Shown: piece after piece, positions 30,520 through 38,268 of the stretch
How the letters are laid out: each line of letters starts with the position of its first letter
Position numbering within the stretch: the stretch's first letter is position 1
Assembly: GCA_947631085.1 (NCBI GenBank)
Contig: CANRJY010000019.1
Span: forward strand, 1 to 39,929
Source: an uncultured Clostridia bacterium
GTDB taxonomy: Bacteria > Bacillota > Clostridia > UBA1381
Length of the DNA stretch: 39,929 nucleotides
Direction of reading: 5' to 3'
Notes under the pieces: generated by a model
Seen by the model: only the letters and a program-made list of their open reading frames with translations
Told to the model about the DNA's origin: nothing
The model's database searches: none
Translations under genes and position numbers: made by a program

Positions 30520-30798
30520 TTATTTAGCCTCCGGTAAAATCTTCTCAACGTCGTTATGCGGACGCGGAATTACGTGTACCGAGATAAGCTCGCCCAGTCT
30601 CGAACCTGCCGCGGCGCCTGCGTCTGTCGCAGCCTGAACCGCGCCAACGTCGCCTCTTACCATAACGGTAACAAGACCCGAACCGATTCTCTCTGTGCCG
30701 ATTAAGCTGACATTCGCAGCCTTAACCATTGCGTCGGCAGCCTCTATAGCGGCTACCAAACCTCTTGTTTCAACCATGCCTAATGCTTCTACAGCCAT
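30520..30798 (-). CDS. Hexameric BMC shell protein (PduA/PduJ type)
   Basis: 92 residues forming one BMC domain: [20 protein letters not shown], pore loop [19 protein letters not shown] and [16 protein letters not shown]. The small GSG pore is that of major shell proteins that pass aldehydes and alcohols. The strong downstream hairpin could raise its share of the message. The 121-base AT-rich gap upstream (30799-30920) contains a good Shine-Dalgarno and no gene. Confidence 0.95.
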   Translation of the reverse strand: MAVEALGMVETRGLVAAIEAADAMVKAANVSLIGTERIGSGLVTVMVRGDVGAVQAATDAGAAAGSRLGELISVHVIPRPHNDVEKILPEAK

Positions 30799-30920
30799 TT
30801 TCTTTTCCTCCTATTTCTTATTTGGCTTTTTCGCCTTTTTTTACTTATTTTATCTGAAACGCCTCGCGCGTTTAACAGACTTTTTATTTATCTAAAACGC
30901 ATCCGCGTCATAGAACTGAT

Positions 30921-31472
30921 TTATTTTGCCGATTTCGTTGTTCTCGTCCGCCGCTTCGGAGCTGTCTCCGTTTTTTCTGTTTTTTTAGCGGCCGCCGCCC
31001 TCGGCTTTGCGGCTGTTTTTGTTTCGCCGGTCTTTGCGGCGGCGCTTGCAGAAGTCTTAGTCTGCGCGGTTTTTTCAGCTTTTTCCGACTGAACTCCCTG
31101 CTTGCCCCTCTGCGTTCCCTTGAACTGCTCCGACGGAACCGATCCGACGTGAGTTCCCGCGCTTTCCGACCTCGCGGGCTTTTCGTGTTCCTCGTCAAGG
31201 TGAAGGAATTTTAAAATTTCGGTGTGAGGTCTCGCTATGACCTGATACGCCTTCAATATCTTGTCGCCGCACATCTTCGCTCTCGCTACTCCCGCGTCGA
31301 CCGACGCCTGCACCGCGGTAAGCTCTCCCTTAACAACTATCGTAACAAGCCTTCCGCCGAGCTTTCTCTCGGTCGCCACGAACTCCACGTCCGCGACCTT
31401 GAGCATATCGTCAAGCATTATGATAGCGTTGCCGAGCGCCGAAACCTCAACCAATCCCAATGAAAAATTCAT
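30921..31472 (-). CDS. Hexameric BMC shell protein with a basic, low-complexity C-terminal tail
   Basis: 183 residues. Residues 1-93 are a BMC domain (NFSLGLVEVSALGNAIIMLD) with pore loop KLGGRLVT instead of GSG. Residues about 95-183 are a disordered tail rich in K, A, T and E, ending KRRTRTTKSAK. The arrangement is like PduK (a BMC domain plus C-terminal extension), but no cysteine cluster is visible in the tail. The tail could bind cargo, other facets or nucleic acid. The start ATG follows AGGAGG. Confidence 0.88.
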   Translation of the reverse strand: MNFSLGLVEVSALGNAIIMLDDMLKVADVEFVATERKLGGRLVTIVVKGELTAVQASVDAGVARAKMCGDKILKAYQVIARPHTEILKFLHLDEEHEKPARSESAGTHVGSVPSEQFKGTQRGKQGVQSEKAEKTAQTKTSASAAAKTGETKTAAKPRAAAAKKTEKTETAPKRRTRTTKSAK

Positions 31473-31484
31473 GCGCGTCCTCCT

Positions 31485-31754
31485 TTATATAGTAGGAAGT
31501 ATCTTTTCGATACCCTCCGCCGGTCTTGGAATGACGTGAACGGCGTATACCTCGCCAAGCGTCTTTGCCACGGCTTCGCCGGCTTCAACAGCCGCGCGCA
31601 CCGCGTCGACCTCTCCCGTTATAACTACGTTTACAAGTCCCGAGCCGATTTTTTCGGTTCCCACCAGAACAACGTCAGCGGCTTTCGTCATCGCGTCGGA
31701 AGCTTCGATAGCGCCCGTCAGGCTTCTCGTTTCAATAAATCCCAGCGCCTGCAT
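31485..31754 (-). CDS. Hexameric BMC shell protein
   Basis: 89 residues, [20 protein letters not shown], with the pore loop [16 protein letters not shown] and [16 protein letters not shown]. It is a standard BMC-H protein, paralogous to the one at 30520, and probably mixes with it in facets. It lies 12 bases from each neighbour. Confidence 0.95.
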   Translation of the reverse strand: MQALGFIETRSLTGAIEASDAMTKAADVVLVGTEKIGSGLVNVVITGEVDAVRAAVEAGEAVAKTLGEVYAVHVIPRPAEGIEKILPTI

Positions 31755-31766
31755 AAAAACCCCTCC

Positions 31767-32108
31767 TTATCCGTTATTCGGTATGTGACCGACCTTATCT
31801 CGTCCCACGCTTACGCGCTCAGCCATTTTTTGGCTGTACTCGTTCGGTCTCGGTATGATATATGTGTTTATTAGTCCCGAAACGCTCTCCGCCGCCTTCG
31901 CCGCCGCCGCGACACCCGCCTCGACAGCGCTTACGCTTCCCTGTATCTTCACCGCCATGATAAGCGGCACTTCAACCGTTTCCGCGTTAGCCGGCTTGTT
32001 TGAGTCTATCGCGATAACCTTAACGTCCGCCGCCTTCGCAGCCGCGTCCGCCGCCGTTATCGCCGACACAAAGCCGAACATTTCGATAATTCCTATTGCC
32101 TCATACAT
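31767..32108 (-). CDS. Divergent hexameric BMC shell protein
   Basis: 113 residues from ATG 32108 after GGAGGATT; the frame is open further upstream but that part is not protein-like. MYEAIGIIEMFGFVSAITAA is clearly BMC-H, but an insert (about residues 36-46, SNKPANAETVEV) precedes the pore strand, and the GSG pore loop is replaced. A tail follows RPNEYSQKMAERV. It is the first shell gene of the operon. The altered pore suggests a distinct permeability or a minor shell role. Confidence 0.88.
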   Translation of the reverse strand: MYEAIGIIEMFGFVSAITAADAAAKAADVKVIAIDSNKPANAETVEVPLIMAVKIQGSVSAVEAGVAAAAKAAESVSGLINTYIIPRPNEYSQKMAERVSVGRDKVGHIPNNG

Positions 32109-32249
32109 AATAATCCTCCAGTTAAAGCTCTTATTTGAGCCGCTCATTACGTGAAAAAGAAGCAAGCAGATTGCCCTTTTGAGGAGCGCAGACGTATGCT
32201 GATACTTCAAGCTCCGAAAAAGGGTGAGATGCGCCGCTTATTTTTCGCG

Positions 32250-33470
32250 TCACGGAGCTATATAGGCTATCTTTAAACCCTTCTGCGCAAGGTTCGTTTC
32301 AAGCGCCTCGTTCATATCCTCCAGCTTGAAGCGGTGCGTGATAAGCTCCTTTATCGGAAGCCCTATCGCGTTCGCGCGCTTTAAGAAATCGAAGGTTGTC
32401 GCGTAGTCTCTGAGCGTATACACCCACGAGCCGACGAGCGTTATCTCCTTCGAGCAAAGGTCGAAATGCGGATTTATCGTAGCGTCGCCGCCGTTGATGA
32501 AAAATCCGAGCTCGCACAGACCGCCGCCGTTTCTGATGAAGTGGTATATATTCGAGTGCGCCACCGGCGAGCCGGTACACTGGAACGCGAAGTCCGCGTA
32601 ATATCCTCCGAACGCCGCCTTAACAGCCTCGCTCAGAGCCTCGATGCCCTTGTGGTTCATAAAGTTGACGGTGTTGTCCGCGCCCATTCTCTTGGCGAAC
32701 GCAAGTCTCTGCTCGTTTCCGTCAACCGCGACTATGTTTTCAATACCCATAGTCCTGAGAACCGCGATACAGATAAGACCGATAGGTCCGCAGCCCTGCA
32801 CCACAACTCTCGAATTGAAGCGGAGAATATTCGTCAGCTTCGCCCTCTCGACCGCGTGTACAAGAACCGCGCACGGCTCGATAAGTATTCTCGAATCGAG
32901 ATCGAGGTCGCTTACGTTAAACACCGTTGAACCGCCTCTGATAAATATGTAGTCGCTGTACCAACCGTTCAGATGAACATTGTCGTCGGGAAGAAGTCCG
33001 TAAACGTCCGCGCCGCCGACGTTCTGCTTGTTGAGGTCGAACATTGTGATATCGGGATTGTCCTTGAATATCATACAAGTAACGACCTTGTCTCCGACCT
33101 TCAGCGGCTTGCCCGCGCTGTCAGCCTTGACGTTTTTGCCCATCTTCACTATCTCTCCCGTACCCTCGTGACCGAGAACAACAGGGATAAGCGAGAACGG
33201 GTCGTTCTTGTACTCGTGCGCGTCCGTGCCGCATACTCCGCAGCCCTCGACCTTTACGAGTATATCGTCGTCGCCGACCTCGGGAATGGGATATTCCTGA
33301 ATTTCGAAGTGCTTCAGCTTAGTCATCATCGCGACCTTCGCCGTTTTCGGGATCGCGCCCGGCGCGCTCGGAGCGGCATATGCCGGAGCGGAGGAAACGG
33401 GCGATGAGCCTGTCATTTCGCTCAATACCTGCTTCACCAGAGCGGCGATCTCGTTTTCATTTATTGCCAC
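32250..33470 (-). CDS. Zinc-dependent alcohol dehydrogenase with N-terminal encapsulation peptide
   Basis: 406 residues from GTG 33470; a GTG nine bases upstream overlaps the Shine-Dalgarno AAAAGGAG. Residues 1-20 (AINENEIAALVKQVLSEMTG) form an amphipathic helix and an Ala/Pro/Ser linker runs to about 43, the design of BMC cargo tags. The medium-chain dehydrogenase body has catalytic-zinc ligands in GCGVCGTDAHE and GHEGTGE, and GCGPIG for NAD. The four-cysteine structural zinc lobe is not visible. It probably reduces an aldehyde (lactaldehyde or propanal) to the alcohol and regenerates NAD. Many BMCs use an iron-type PduQ instead. Confidence 0.88.
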   Translation of the reverse strand: MAINENEIAALVKQVLSEMTGSSPVSSAPAYAAPSAPGAIPKTAKVAMMTKLKHFEIQEYPIPEVGDDDILVKVEGCGVCGTDAHEYKNDPFSLIPVVLGHEGTGEIVKMGKNVKADSAGKPLKVGDKVVTCMIFKDNPDITMFDLNKQNVGGADVYGLLPDDNVHLNGWYSDYIFIRGGSTVFNVSDLDLDSRILIEPCAVLVHAVERAKLTNILRFNSRVVVQGCGPIGLICIAVLRTMGIENIVAVDGNEQRLAFAKRMGADNTVNFMNHKGIEALSEAVKAAFGGYYADFAFQCTGSPVAHSNIYHFIRNGGGLCELGFFINGGDATINPHFDLCSKEITLVGSWVYTLRDYATTFDFLKRANAIGLPIKELITHRFKLEDMNEALETNLAQKGLKIAYIAP

Positions 33471-33504
33471 GGTAATCACTCCTTTTCTTATTTAATTTTG
33501 TATG

Positions 33505-34932
33505 TTATATAATGTTAAGCGCGTCCGAAAGCACGCAGCGTCTTATACGCGTGAAGCTTCTCGGAGAGGTTATACCCTCGCCCGTGGGACCCGCGATCGT
33601 GAACGTAGTCCAGCCCTCGGCGTTAAAGCCGATACCCGCGTAGCTCGGAGCGTTCTTTACGAAAATAGTCGTGCAGATAGCCTTCGCGTACTGCGTCATA
33701 TGATCCACGTTCTTCGAGTGCAGATGCGCGCTGTGGCGGTTTCCGTGCTCCGCCTTTACAGCCATTTCAACAGCCTGATCGAAATTATCAACTCTTACGA
33801 TAGGCAAAATCGGCATCATAAGCTCCGTCTGAACGAACGCCTGCGAAAATTCCGTTTCACAGATTATGCAGCGAATGTCGTCGCCCACGTTTATGCCTAT
33901 CTTCGACAAGATAAGCTTCGCCGGTCTGCCGACATAGTCCTTGTTTATAACGCGCTTCGGCTTGTCGCCCTCCTTCTTGGGCTTTGACCACTGCAGAACA
34001 ACGTCCTCAAGCTGCTTTACCTGCGCGTCGTTTATCAGATACGCGCCGTTTTTTATCATGTTATGTATCAGCTCGTCGGCAACGTTTTTCAGAACGAAAA
34101 CCTCCTTTTCCGCGATACACGGCAGGTTGTTGTCGAACGTGCAGCCGTCGATAATATCCTTAGCCGCCTTCGGAATATCCGCCGTATCGTCAACTACGAC
34201 CGGAGGATTGCCCGCGCCCGCGCCGATAGCCTTCTTTCCGCTTGACAAAAGCATCTTAACAACGCCCGGACCGCCCGTCGCAACGAGCATTCTGACCGAC
34301 GGATGATTTACCATCGTGTTCGAAGATTCGATAGTCGGATTTTTAACGGTCGCGACGATATTTTCCGGGCCGCCCGCCGCCAAAACCGCTCTGTTTACGA
34401 GGTCAACCGCGTAAGCCGAAATTCTCTTTGCGTGCGGATGCGGATTAAACAGCACGCCGTTGCCGCCCGCGAGCATACAAATACTGTTGCAAAGAATTGT
34501 GCAGCTCGGATTTGTCGACGGCGTGATCGCGCCGATAATTCCGAACGGAGCCATCTCTATCAACGTAAGACCGCCGTCTCCGGCAAGCGCTCTCGTTTCG
34601 AGGTCGCTCGTGCCGAGAGTTTTGTCAGCCACAAGATGATGCTTTAAAATCTTGTGGTATACATTGCCCATTCCGGTGTCCTCAACTGCGAGCTTCGCCA
34701 TTATTTCGGCTTCCTCATGCGTTAAGCGTCTGATTTCCTTTATGATATTTTCTCTCTGTTCCTTGTTGTAGTATCTGAAGGTTGCGTACGCCTTGTTGCA
34801 GGCTTCTATCGCCTCCTCCATAGTATCGAAAACGCCAAGCTGCTTCCTTTTCGGCTGTAAATCATACTGCGATAAATCCATGCCGGAAAGCACGTTTTTG
34901 ACGATATCGCTTACGGTTTTTTCATCTACCAT
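33505..34932 (-). CDS. pduP: CoA-acylating aldehyde dehydrogenase (PduP/EutE type)
   Basis: 475 residues. It oxidises an aldehyde to acyl-CoA with NAD. Residues 1-18 (VDEKTVSDIVKNVLSGMD) are an encapsulation helix. The catalytic cysteine is Cys272 in FDNNLPCIAEKE, with GAGAGNPPVVVDD before it and the cofactor region TPSTNPSCTILCNS near 138-150. Coupled with PduL it yields acyl phosphate, and with the alcohol dehydrogenase it closes the NAD cycle inside the compartment. Confidence 0.94.
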   Translation of the reverse strand: MVDEKTVSDIVKNVLSGMDLSQYDLQPKRKQLGVFDTMEEAIEACNKAYATFRYYNKEQRENIIKEIRRLTHEEAEIMAKLAVEDTGMGNVYHKILKHHLVADKTLGTSDLETRALAGDGGLTLIEMAPFGIIGAITPSTNPSCTILCNSICMLAGGNGVLFNPHPHAKRISAYAVDLVNRAVLAAGGPENIVATVKNPTIESSNTMVNHPSVRMLVATGGPGVVKMLLSSGKKAIGAGAGNPPVVVDDTADIPKAAKDIIDGCTFDNNLPCIAEKEVFVLKNVADELIHNMIKNGAYLINDAQVKQLEDVVLQWSKPKKEGDKPKRVINKDYVGRPAKLILSKIGINVGDDIRCIICETEFSQAFVQTELMMPILPIVRVDNFDQAVEMAVKAEHGNRHSAHLHSKNVDHMTQYAKAICTTIFVKNAPSYAGIGFNAEGWTTFTIAGPTGEGITSPRSFTRIRRCVLSDALNII

Positions 34933-34950
34933 GTGAACCCTCAGCCTCCT

Positions 34951-35556
34951 TTATAATTTAATTCTGTGTTCAAAATACACCGCGCCCAAATGCGCGAGCA
35001 TCATATCCTGCTCCTTCGTGCCGCCGCTAACGCCTATGCCGCCGAAGATTTTCCCTCCGGCTCTCAAAGGTTCGCCGCCGCCCAAAAGAATTATGCCGTT
35101 TCCGCTCGTAAGTCCGTCAAGCGCGCCCCCGCGCGCCTCTCTCAGAGCCTCCGCGGTCGTCATTTTAAGCGACACAGCCGTGTACGCCTTGTCCCGCGCG
35201 ATTTTCGAGCTCGCTATGTACGCGCCGTCCATCGAGTGGAGCAACGTCAGATTAGCCCCCTCGTCGTCTATCGCGATCACGACGCTTAAGCCCATGCTTT
35301 CCGCCGCCTTTTCGACAGCGTACGCTATCTCCTTCGCAAGCGAGAGCGTCAGCCTGTCGTAAAACGGTATCGCGATAGGCTTCGGTTCCGCCGTCTTTTG
35401 CGTAACCGGTTTTTGCACAATTTGTTTTTGCATAACCGGCGTCTGCGCGACCGCCCTTTGCATAACCGCCTTCGGAGCATTGACCGAAGTATTTTGAACA
35501 GGCGCGTGAGCGACGTTTTTCGCCACTTCTTCAAGCAATTCGTCTATAGTTTTCAC
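34951..35556 (-). CDS. GlcG/HbpS/PduO-C-like protein with encapsulation peptide
   Basis: 201 residues starting at GTG after AAGGGGTGAG. Residues 1-17 (KTIDELLEEVAKNVAH) look like a cargo helix. A linker to about 60 has repeated VMQ and QK units (AVAQTPVMQKQIVQKPVTQ). The body, about 63-201, is the GlcG/DUF336 domain: LSVVIAIDDEGANLTLLHSM, ARDKAYTAVSLKMTT and GGIGVSGGTKEQD. Relatives bind haem or form the C-terminal part of PduO. The biochemical role in glycyl-radical-type BMCs is not established. Confidence 0.85.
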   Translation of the reverse strand: MKTIDELLEEVAKNVAHAPVQNTSVNAPKAVMQRAVAQTPVMQKQIVQKPVTQKTAEPKPIAIPFYDRLTLSLAKEIAYAVEKAAESMGLSVVIAIDDEGANLTLLHSMDGAYIASSKIARDKAYTAVSLKMTTAEALREARGGALDGLTSGNGIILLGGGEPLRAGGKIFGGIGVSGGTKEQDMMLAHLGAVYFEHRIKL

Positions 35557-35594
35557 GCGCTCACCCCTTCGCCCTTTTTTCTTGTTCCAAAAAA

Positions 35595-36470
35595 TTACTT
35601 ATTGTACTGCTCCAATACCTTCTTCGTTACCTCCGCAACAAGGCTTTCGAGATCCTTATTCTGCGGAGCGGGGCAAACCTGTGACGGAAGCGGCTGGAAG
35701 CCGTGATAAGCCGCCGATGTTTCCATGCCGTACTTCTCATTCGCCTCTGTCGGAGACATAGCGCATGTATCGTCGCCCGCGTAGCAGCCGGGGCAGAGCT
35801 TTTCCATCGGGTGCTTGCCAGGTACGCCGAACTGCTTTCTAAGCTCAACGAGCTTCTTGACCTCGCCGCACGGAATTTCCTTCTCGCCGCCGAGCATTCT
35901 CGCGTAGAACAGCAGCTTCGCATAGAACTCCGTCGATTCCATTCTGAAGAACGCCGTATTCAAATCGCAGCCGAACGACAGCGCGCCGTGGTTAGCGAGC
36001 AAAATAGCGTCATAATCCTGGAGATACGGCTCAAGAGATTCCGGAATTTCCATAGTCGAAGGCGTTCCGTACTGAGCGATAGGAACAGCGCCGAGGAATA
36101 TAATAGCCTCCGGCATGATGAGCTTGTCCAGCGGAATACCCGCGATAGCGAACGATGTCGCGATCGGAGGATGAGCGTGAACAACAGCCTTAACGTCGGG
36201 TCTCTTCTGATAAACCTTCAGGTGCATCTTAAATTCCGACGAGGGCTTCCACGGGCCATTCGATTCCTTCAGGTTGCCCTGACCGTCAACCTTACAAATC
36301 ATGTCCGGAGTCATGAAACCCTTCGACACGCCGGTCGGAGTTACGAAATATGTATTCTCATCTATCTGAACGGAAAAGTTACCGTCGTTAGCGGCAACAA
36401 AGCCGTCGTTGTAGATTTTCTTACCGACTTCGCAAAGCTCTTTTTTGATTTCATAATCAGATTTGAACAT
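35595..36470 (-). CDS. fucA: Class II (fuculose/rhamnulose-type) sugar-phosphate aldolase with C-terminal encapsulation helix
   Basis: 291 residues, longer than plain FucA (about 215). AANDGNFSV marks the family. The zinc histidines are H98 and H100 (VVHAHPP) and H161 (LANHGALS), and the catalytic glutamate is probably E79 (SSEFKMH). A cysteine-bearing stretch (EKLCPGCYAGDDTC) and a final helix (DLESLVAEVTKKVLEQY) are added; the last is of the BMC-targeting type. The reaction inferred is splitting of fuculose-1-P or a similar ketose phosphate to dihydroxyacetone phosphate and lactaldehyde. It is the first gene of the BMC operon, so it defines the entry substrate. Confidence 0.87.
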   Translation of the reverse strand: MFKSDYEIKKELCEVGKKIYNDGFVAANDGNFSVQIDENTYFVTPTGVSKGFMTPDMICKVDGQGNLKESNGPWKPSSEFKMHLKVYQKRPDVKAVVHAHPPIATSFAIAGIPLDKLIMPEAIIFLGAVPIAQYGTPSTMEIPESLEPYLQDYDAILLANHGALSFGCDLNTAFFRMESTEFYAKLLFYARMLGGEKEIPCGEVKKLVELRKQFGVPGKHPMEKLCPGCYAGDDTCAMSPTEANEKYGMETSAAYHGFQPLPSQVCPAPQNKDLESLVAEVTKKVLEQYNK

Positions 36471-36522
36471 TGTTTTTACCTCTTTCCTTTTGTTTTATTT
36501 GGTTTGTTTTTGTTTTGTTTTT

Positions 36523-36551
36523 ATTATACCTCTTTTTACCGCCGTTGTAAA
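36523..36551 (-). promoter_or_regulatory. BMC operon promoter
   Basis: Minus strand TTTACA (36551-36546), 17 bases, TATAAT (36528-36523). The leader (36522-36471) is made almost only of A and C with CAAAA units, hence unstructured, then AAAGGAAAGAGG. A weaker TTGCCA-18-TAAAAT pair lies farther upstream near 36626-36655. No clear catabolite-repression (cre) site is seen. Confidence 0.7.
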
Positions 36552-36744
36552 GAGTAAATTTTTCTAAATCTAATATATATTTTAAATTTAAGGGTGTCTC
36601 TTTAAAAATACATTATACGGCAGTATTATTTTATCACAAAAACAGCGTGTTTGGCAAGTATTTTTACAAACATTTTGCACAAAAATAACGATTTATTTTC
36701 CGATTTGCCATGTTGCACAAAATTTTGATGCGATTTTTGTGTAT

Positions 36745-37368
36745 TTAACCAAAAATCTCTTTCACTTTCACCGCAACAGCTCCCGCCAGCTTCTCATGCT
36801 CCTCCGGCGTCATATGGATCCCGTCAATATCCGAAGCCTTCGCGAACCGCGCCGCGTCTGTAAAATACACTCCCTCGCGCTCCGCCATATCCTTATACGC
36901 CCCCGCGAACATACGCGACTTCTCCGGCGACTTTGCGGTATATAATTCCTTAAACGTCGGATGCTCAAGCGCCCTTTCGGTTATGTAAATAGGCGACACA
37001 ACAAGCACGTCCTTCCCTCCGTGAGAGCGCCAAGCGCGTATATACTCAGCTATCGCCTCCGCGCTTTCCTCCGCGGAGCAGTCAAAATATTTAAGCACGT
37101 CGTTCGTCCCGAGCATAATTATAAGCAAGTCCACCCCGTCGGCAAATCCGCCCGCGTCAAGCCTTTTCCTAAAATAGTCCCAGCCGTTCTTGCCCTCCTC
37201 GTCGGGCAGATCCATATGCGTAGTGCGTCCGCACACGCCCTCGGATATAATTTCGCAGTCCTGCAAAAGCCCGCCGAGCACCACGGGCCACGGTCTTTCG
37301 AGTTTTGAAAAATCGACCGGATCATGTCCCCAAGTATTGGAGTCGCCGAAGCACATTATTTTCTTCAT
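36745..37368 (-). CDS. SGNH/GDSL-family hydrolase
   Basis: 207 residues from ATG 37368 (KKIMCFGDSNTWGHDP) after GGGAGGG; a longer upstream frame is less likely. Block I FGDSN holds the nucleophilic serine, GTND is block III and DGIHMTPEEH holds the catalytic Asp/His. The family includes arylesterases and acetyl-xylan esterases, and there is no signal peptide. Its promoter (37402-37430) is divergent from the pyrophosphatase gene, and it lies upstream of, but separate from, the BMC operon. Substrate unknown. Confidence 0.88.
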   Translation of the reverse strand: MKKIMCFGDSNTWGHDPVDFSKLERPWPVVLGGLLQDCEIISEGVCGRTTHMDLPDEEGKNGWDYFRKRLDAGGFADGVDLLIIMLGTNDVLKYFDCSAEESAEAIAEYIRAWRSHGGKDVLVVSPIYITERALEHPTFKELYTAKSPEKSRMFAGAYKDMAEREGVYFTDAARFAKASDIDGIHMTPEEHEKLAGAVAVKVKEIFG

Positions 37369-37401
37369 TTCAATTCCCTCCCGAAATAATTTCATATTAC
37401 A

Positions 37402-37430
37402 ATATTATCACACCAAAATTTCGCTGTCAA
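37402..37430 (-). promoter_or_regulatory. Promoter of the SGNH hydrolase gene
   Basis: Minus strand TTGACA (37430-37425), 17 bases, TAATAT (37407-37402). Confidence 0.7.
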
Positions 37431-37433
37431 CAG

Positions 37434-37462
37434 TGGACAAACCGCGCAAAAGGTGGTATACT
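37434..37462 (+). promoter_or_regulatory. Promoter of the pyrophosphatase gene
   Basis: TGGACA, 17 bases, TATACT, directly beside the divergent SGNH promoter. Confidence 0.65.
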
Positions 37463-37490
37463 TAAATAAAAACGGAAAAGGAGAGATAAT

Positions 37491-38021
37491 ATGTCAAACA
37501 TATGGCACGATATAAGCCCGAAACGGATCTCACCCGAGCGGTTCATGGCTGTGATAGAGATACCGAAGGGCGTTAAAAACAAGTACGAAATGGACAAAGA
37601 AACGGGACTCCTCCGCCTCGACCGCGTCCTGTTCACCTCAACGCACTACCCCGCGAACTACGGCTTCATCCCCCGTACATACGCCGCCGACAACGACCCC
37701 TTGGACGTTCTTGTGCTCTGTCAGGAGTCAATAGTCCCAATGACGCTCGTCGAGTGTTACCCGATAGGCGTAATGAAGATGATAGACAACGACCAAGTCG
37801 ACGAAAAAATAATAGCCATCCCCTTCGGCGACCCGACATACACAGATTTCACCGACATCTCACAATTACCCCAGCACACCTTCAGCGAGATCTCGCATTT
37901 CTTCCGAGTATACAAATCGCTCGAGGGCAAGGAAACGGTAGTAAACGAAACCCTCGGCGCGGAGGAAGCGAAAGAAGTGATCCGCAATTGTATCGCGGCG
38001 TATAAGGATAATTATTGTTAA
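37491..38021 (+). CDS. ppa: Family I inorganic pyrophosphatase
   Basis: 176 residues. It hydrolyses pyrophosphate to two phosphates in the cytoplasm with Mg. FMAVIEIPKGVKNKYEMD, DRVLFTSTHYPANYGFIP, the acidic signature DNDPLDVLVL and KMIDNDQVDEKIIAIP supply the metal and phosphate ligands. AAGGAGAG precedes the ATG. It is monocistronic and followed by a MITE-like element. Confidence 0.96.
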   Translation: MSNIWHDISPKRISPERFMAVIEIPKGVKNKYEMDKETGLLRLDRVLFTSTHYPANYGFIPRTYAADNDPLDVLVLCQESIVPMTLVECYPIGVMKMIDNDQVDEKIIAIPFGDPTYTDFTDISQLPQHTFSEISHFFRVYKSLEGKETVVNETLGAEEAKEVIRNCIAAYKDNYC

Positions 38022-38027
38022 AAAATA

Positions 38028-38199
38028 AATTATGATTCAGCGCAATAAACCCCTCAGTCAGCTTCGCTGACAGCTCCCCCAGTAGGGAAGCCTCTCGGAA
38101 AGTGCCGCATTTTGAAAGCCTCCCCTGCTAGGGGAGGTGACGCCGAAGGCGTCGGAGGGGTTTGTGCGCCGCATTGCCGATGCGCGCTAAATCATAATT
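38028..38199. repeat. MITE-like palindromic element
   Basis: The ends AATTATGATTCAGCGC (38028-38043) and GCGCTAAATCATAATT (38184-38199) are inverted repeats with one mismatch. Inside, AAACCCCTC (38047-38055) and GAGGGGTTT (38155-38163) form a second perfect pair, with further short palindromes (CAGTCAGC-TTCG-CTGACAG type; CCTCCCC with GGGGAGG). There is no reading frame. CCCCTCAGTCAGCTTCGCTG-like repeats are, as I recall, widespread in gut Clostridia genomes. Confidence 0.75.
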
Positions 38200-38215
38200 A
38201 ACCCGCACACATCAA

Positions 38216-38242
38216 AAACGGACGGTCCCCGACCGCCCGTTT
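38216..38242 (-). terminator. Terminator of the leucine-rich-repeat gene
   Basis: AAACGGACGGTC (38216-38227) with GACCGCCCGTTT (38231-38242), one mismatch. On the minus strand it is followed by TTTTTGATG. Confidence 0.75.
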
Positions 38243-38268
38243 CCAATTTTTATATGAATATAAATTAT

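Noticed and set aside
30908-31198. Alternative minus-strand frame rich in R and K inside the tailed shell gene
   Set aside because: It is the out-of-frame reading of the low-complexity tail, without its own Shine-Dalgarno.
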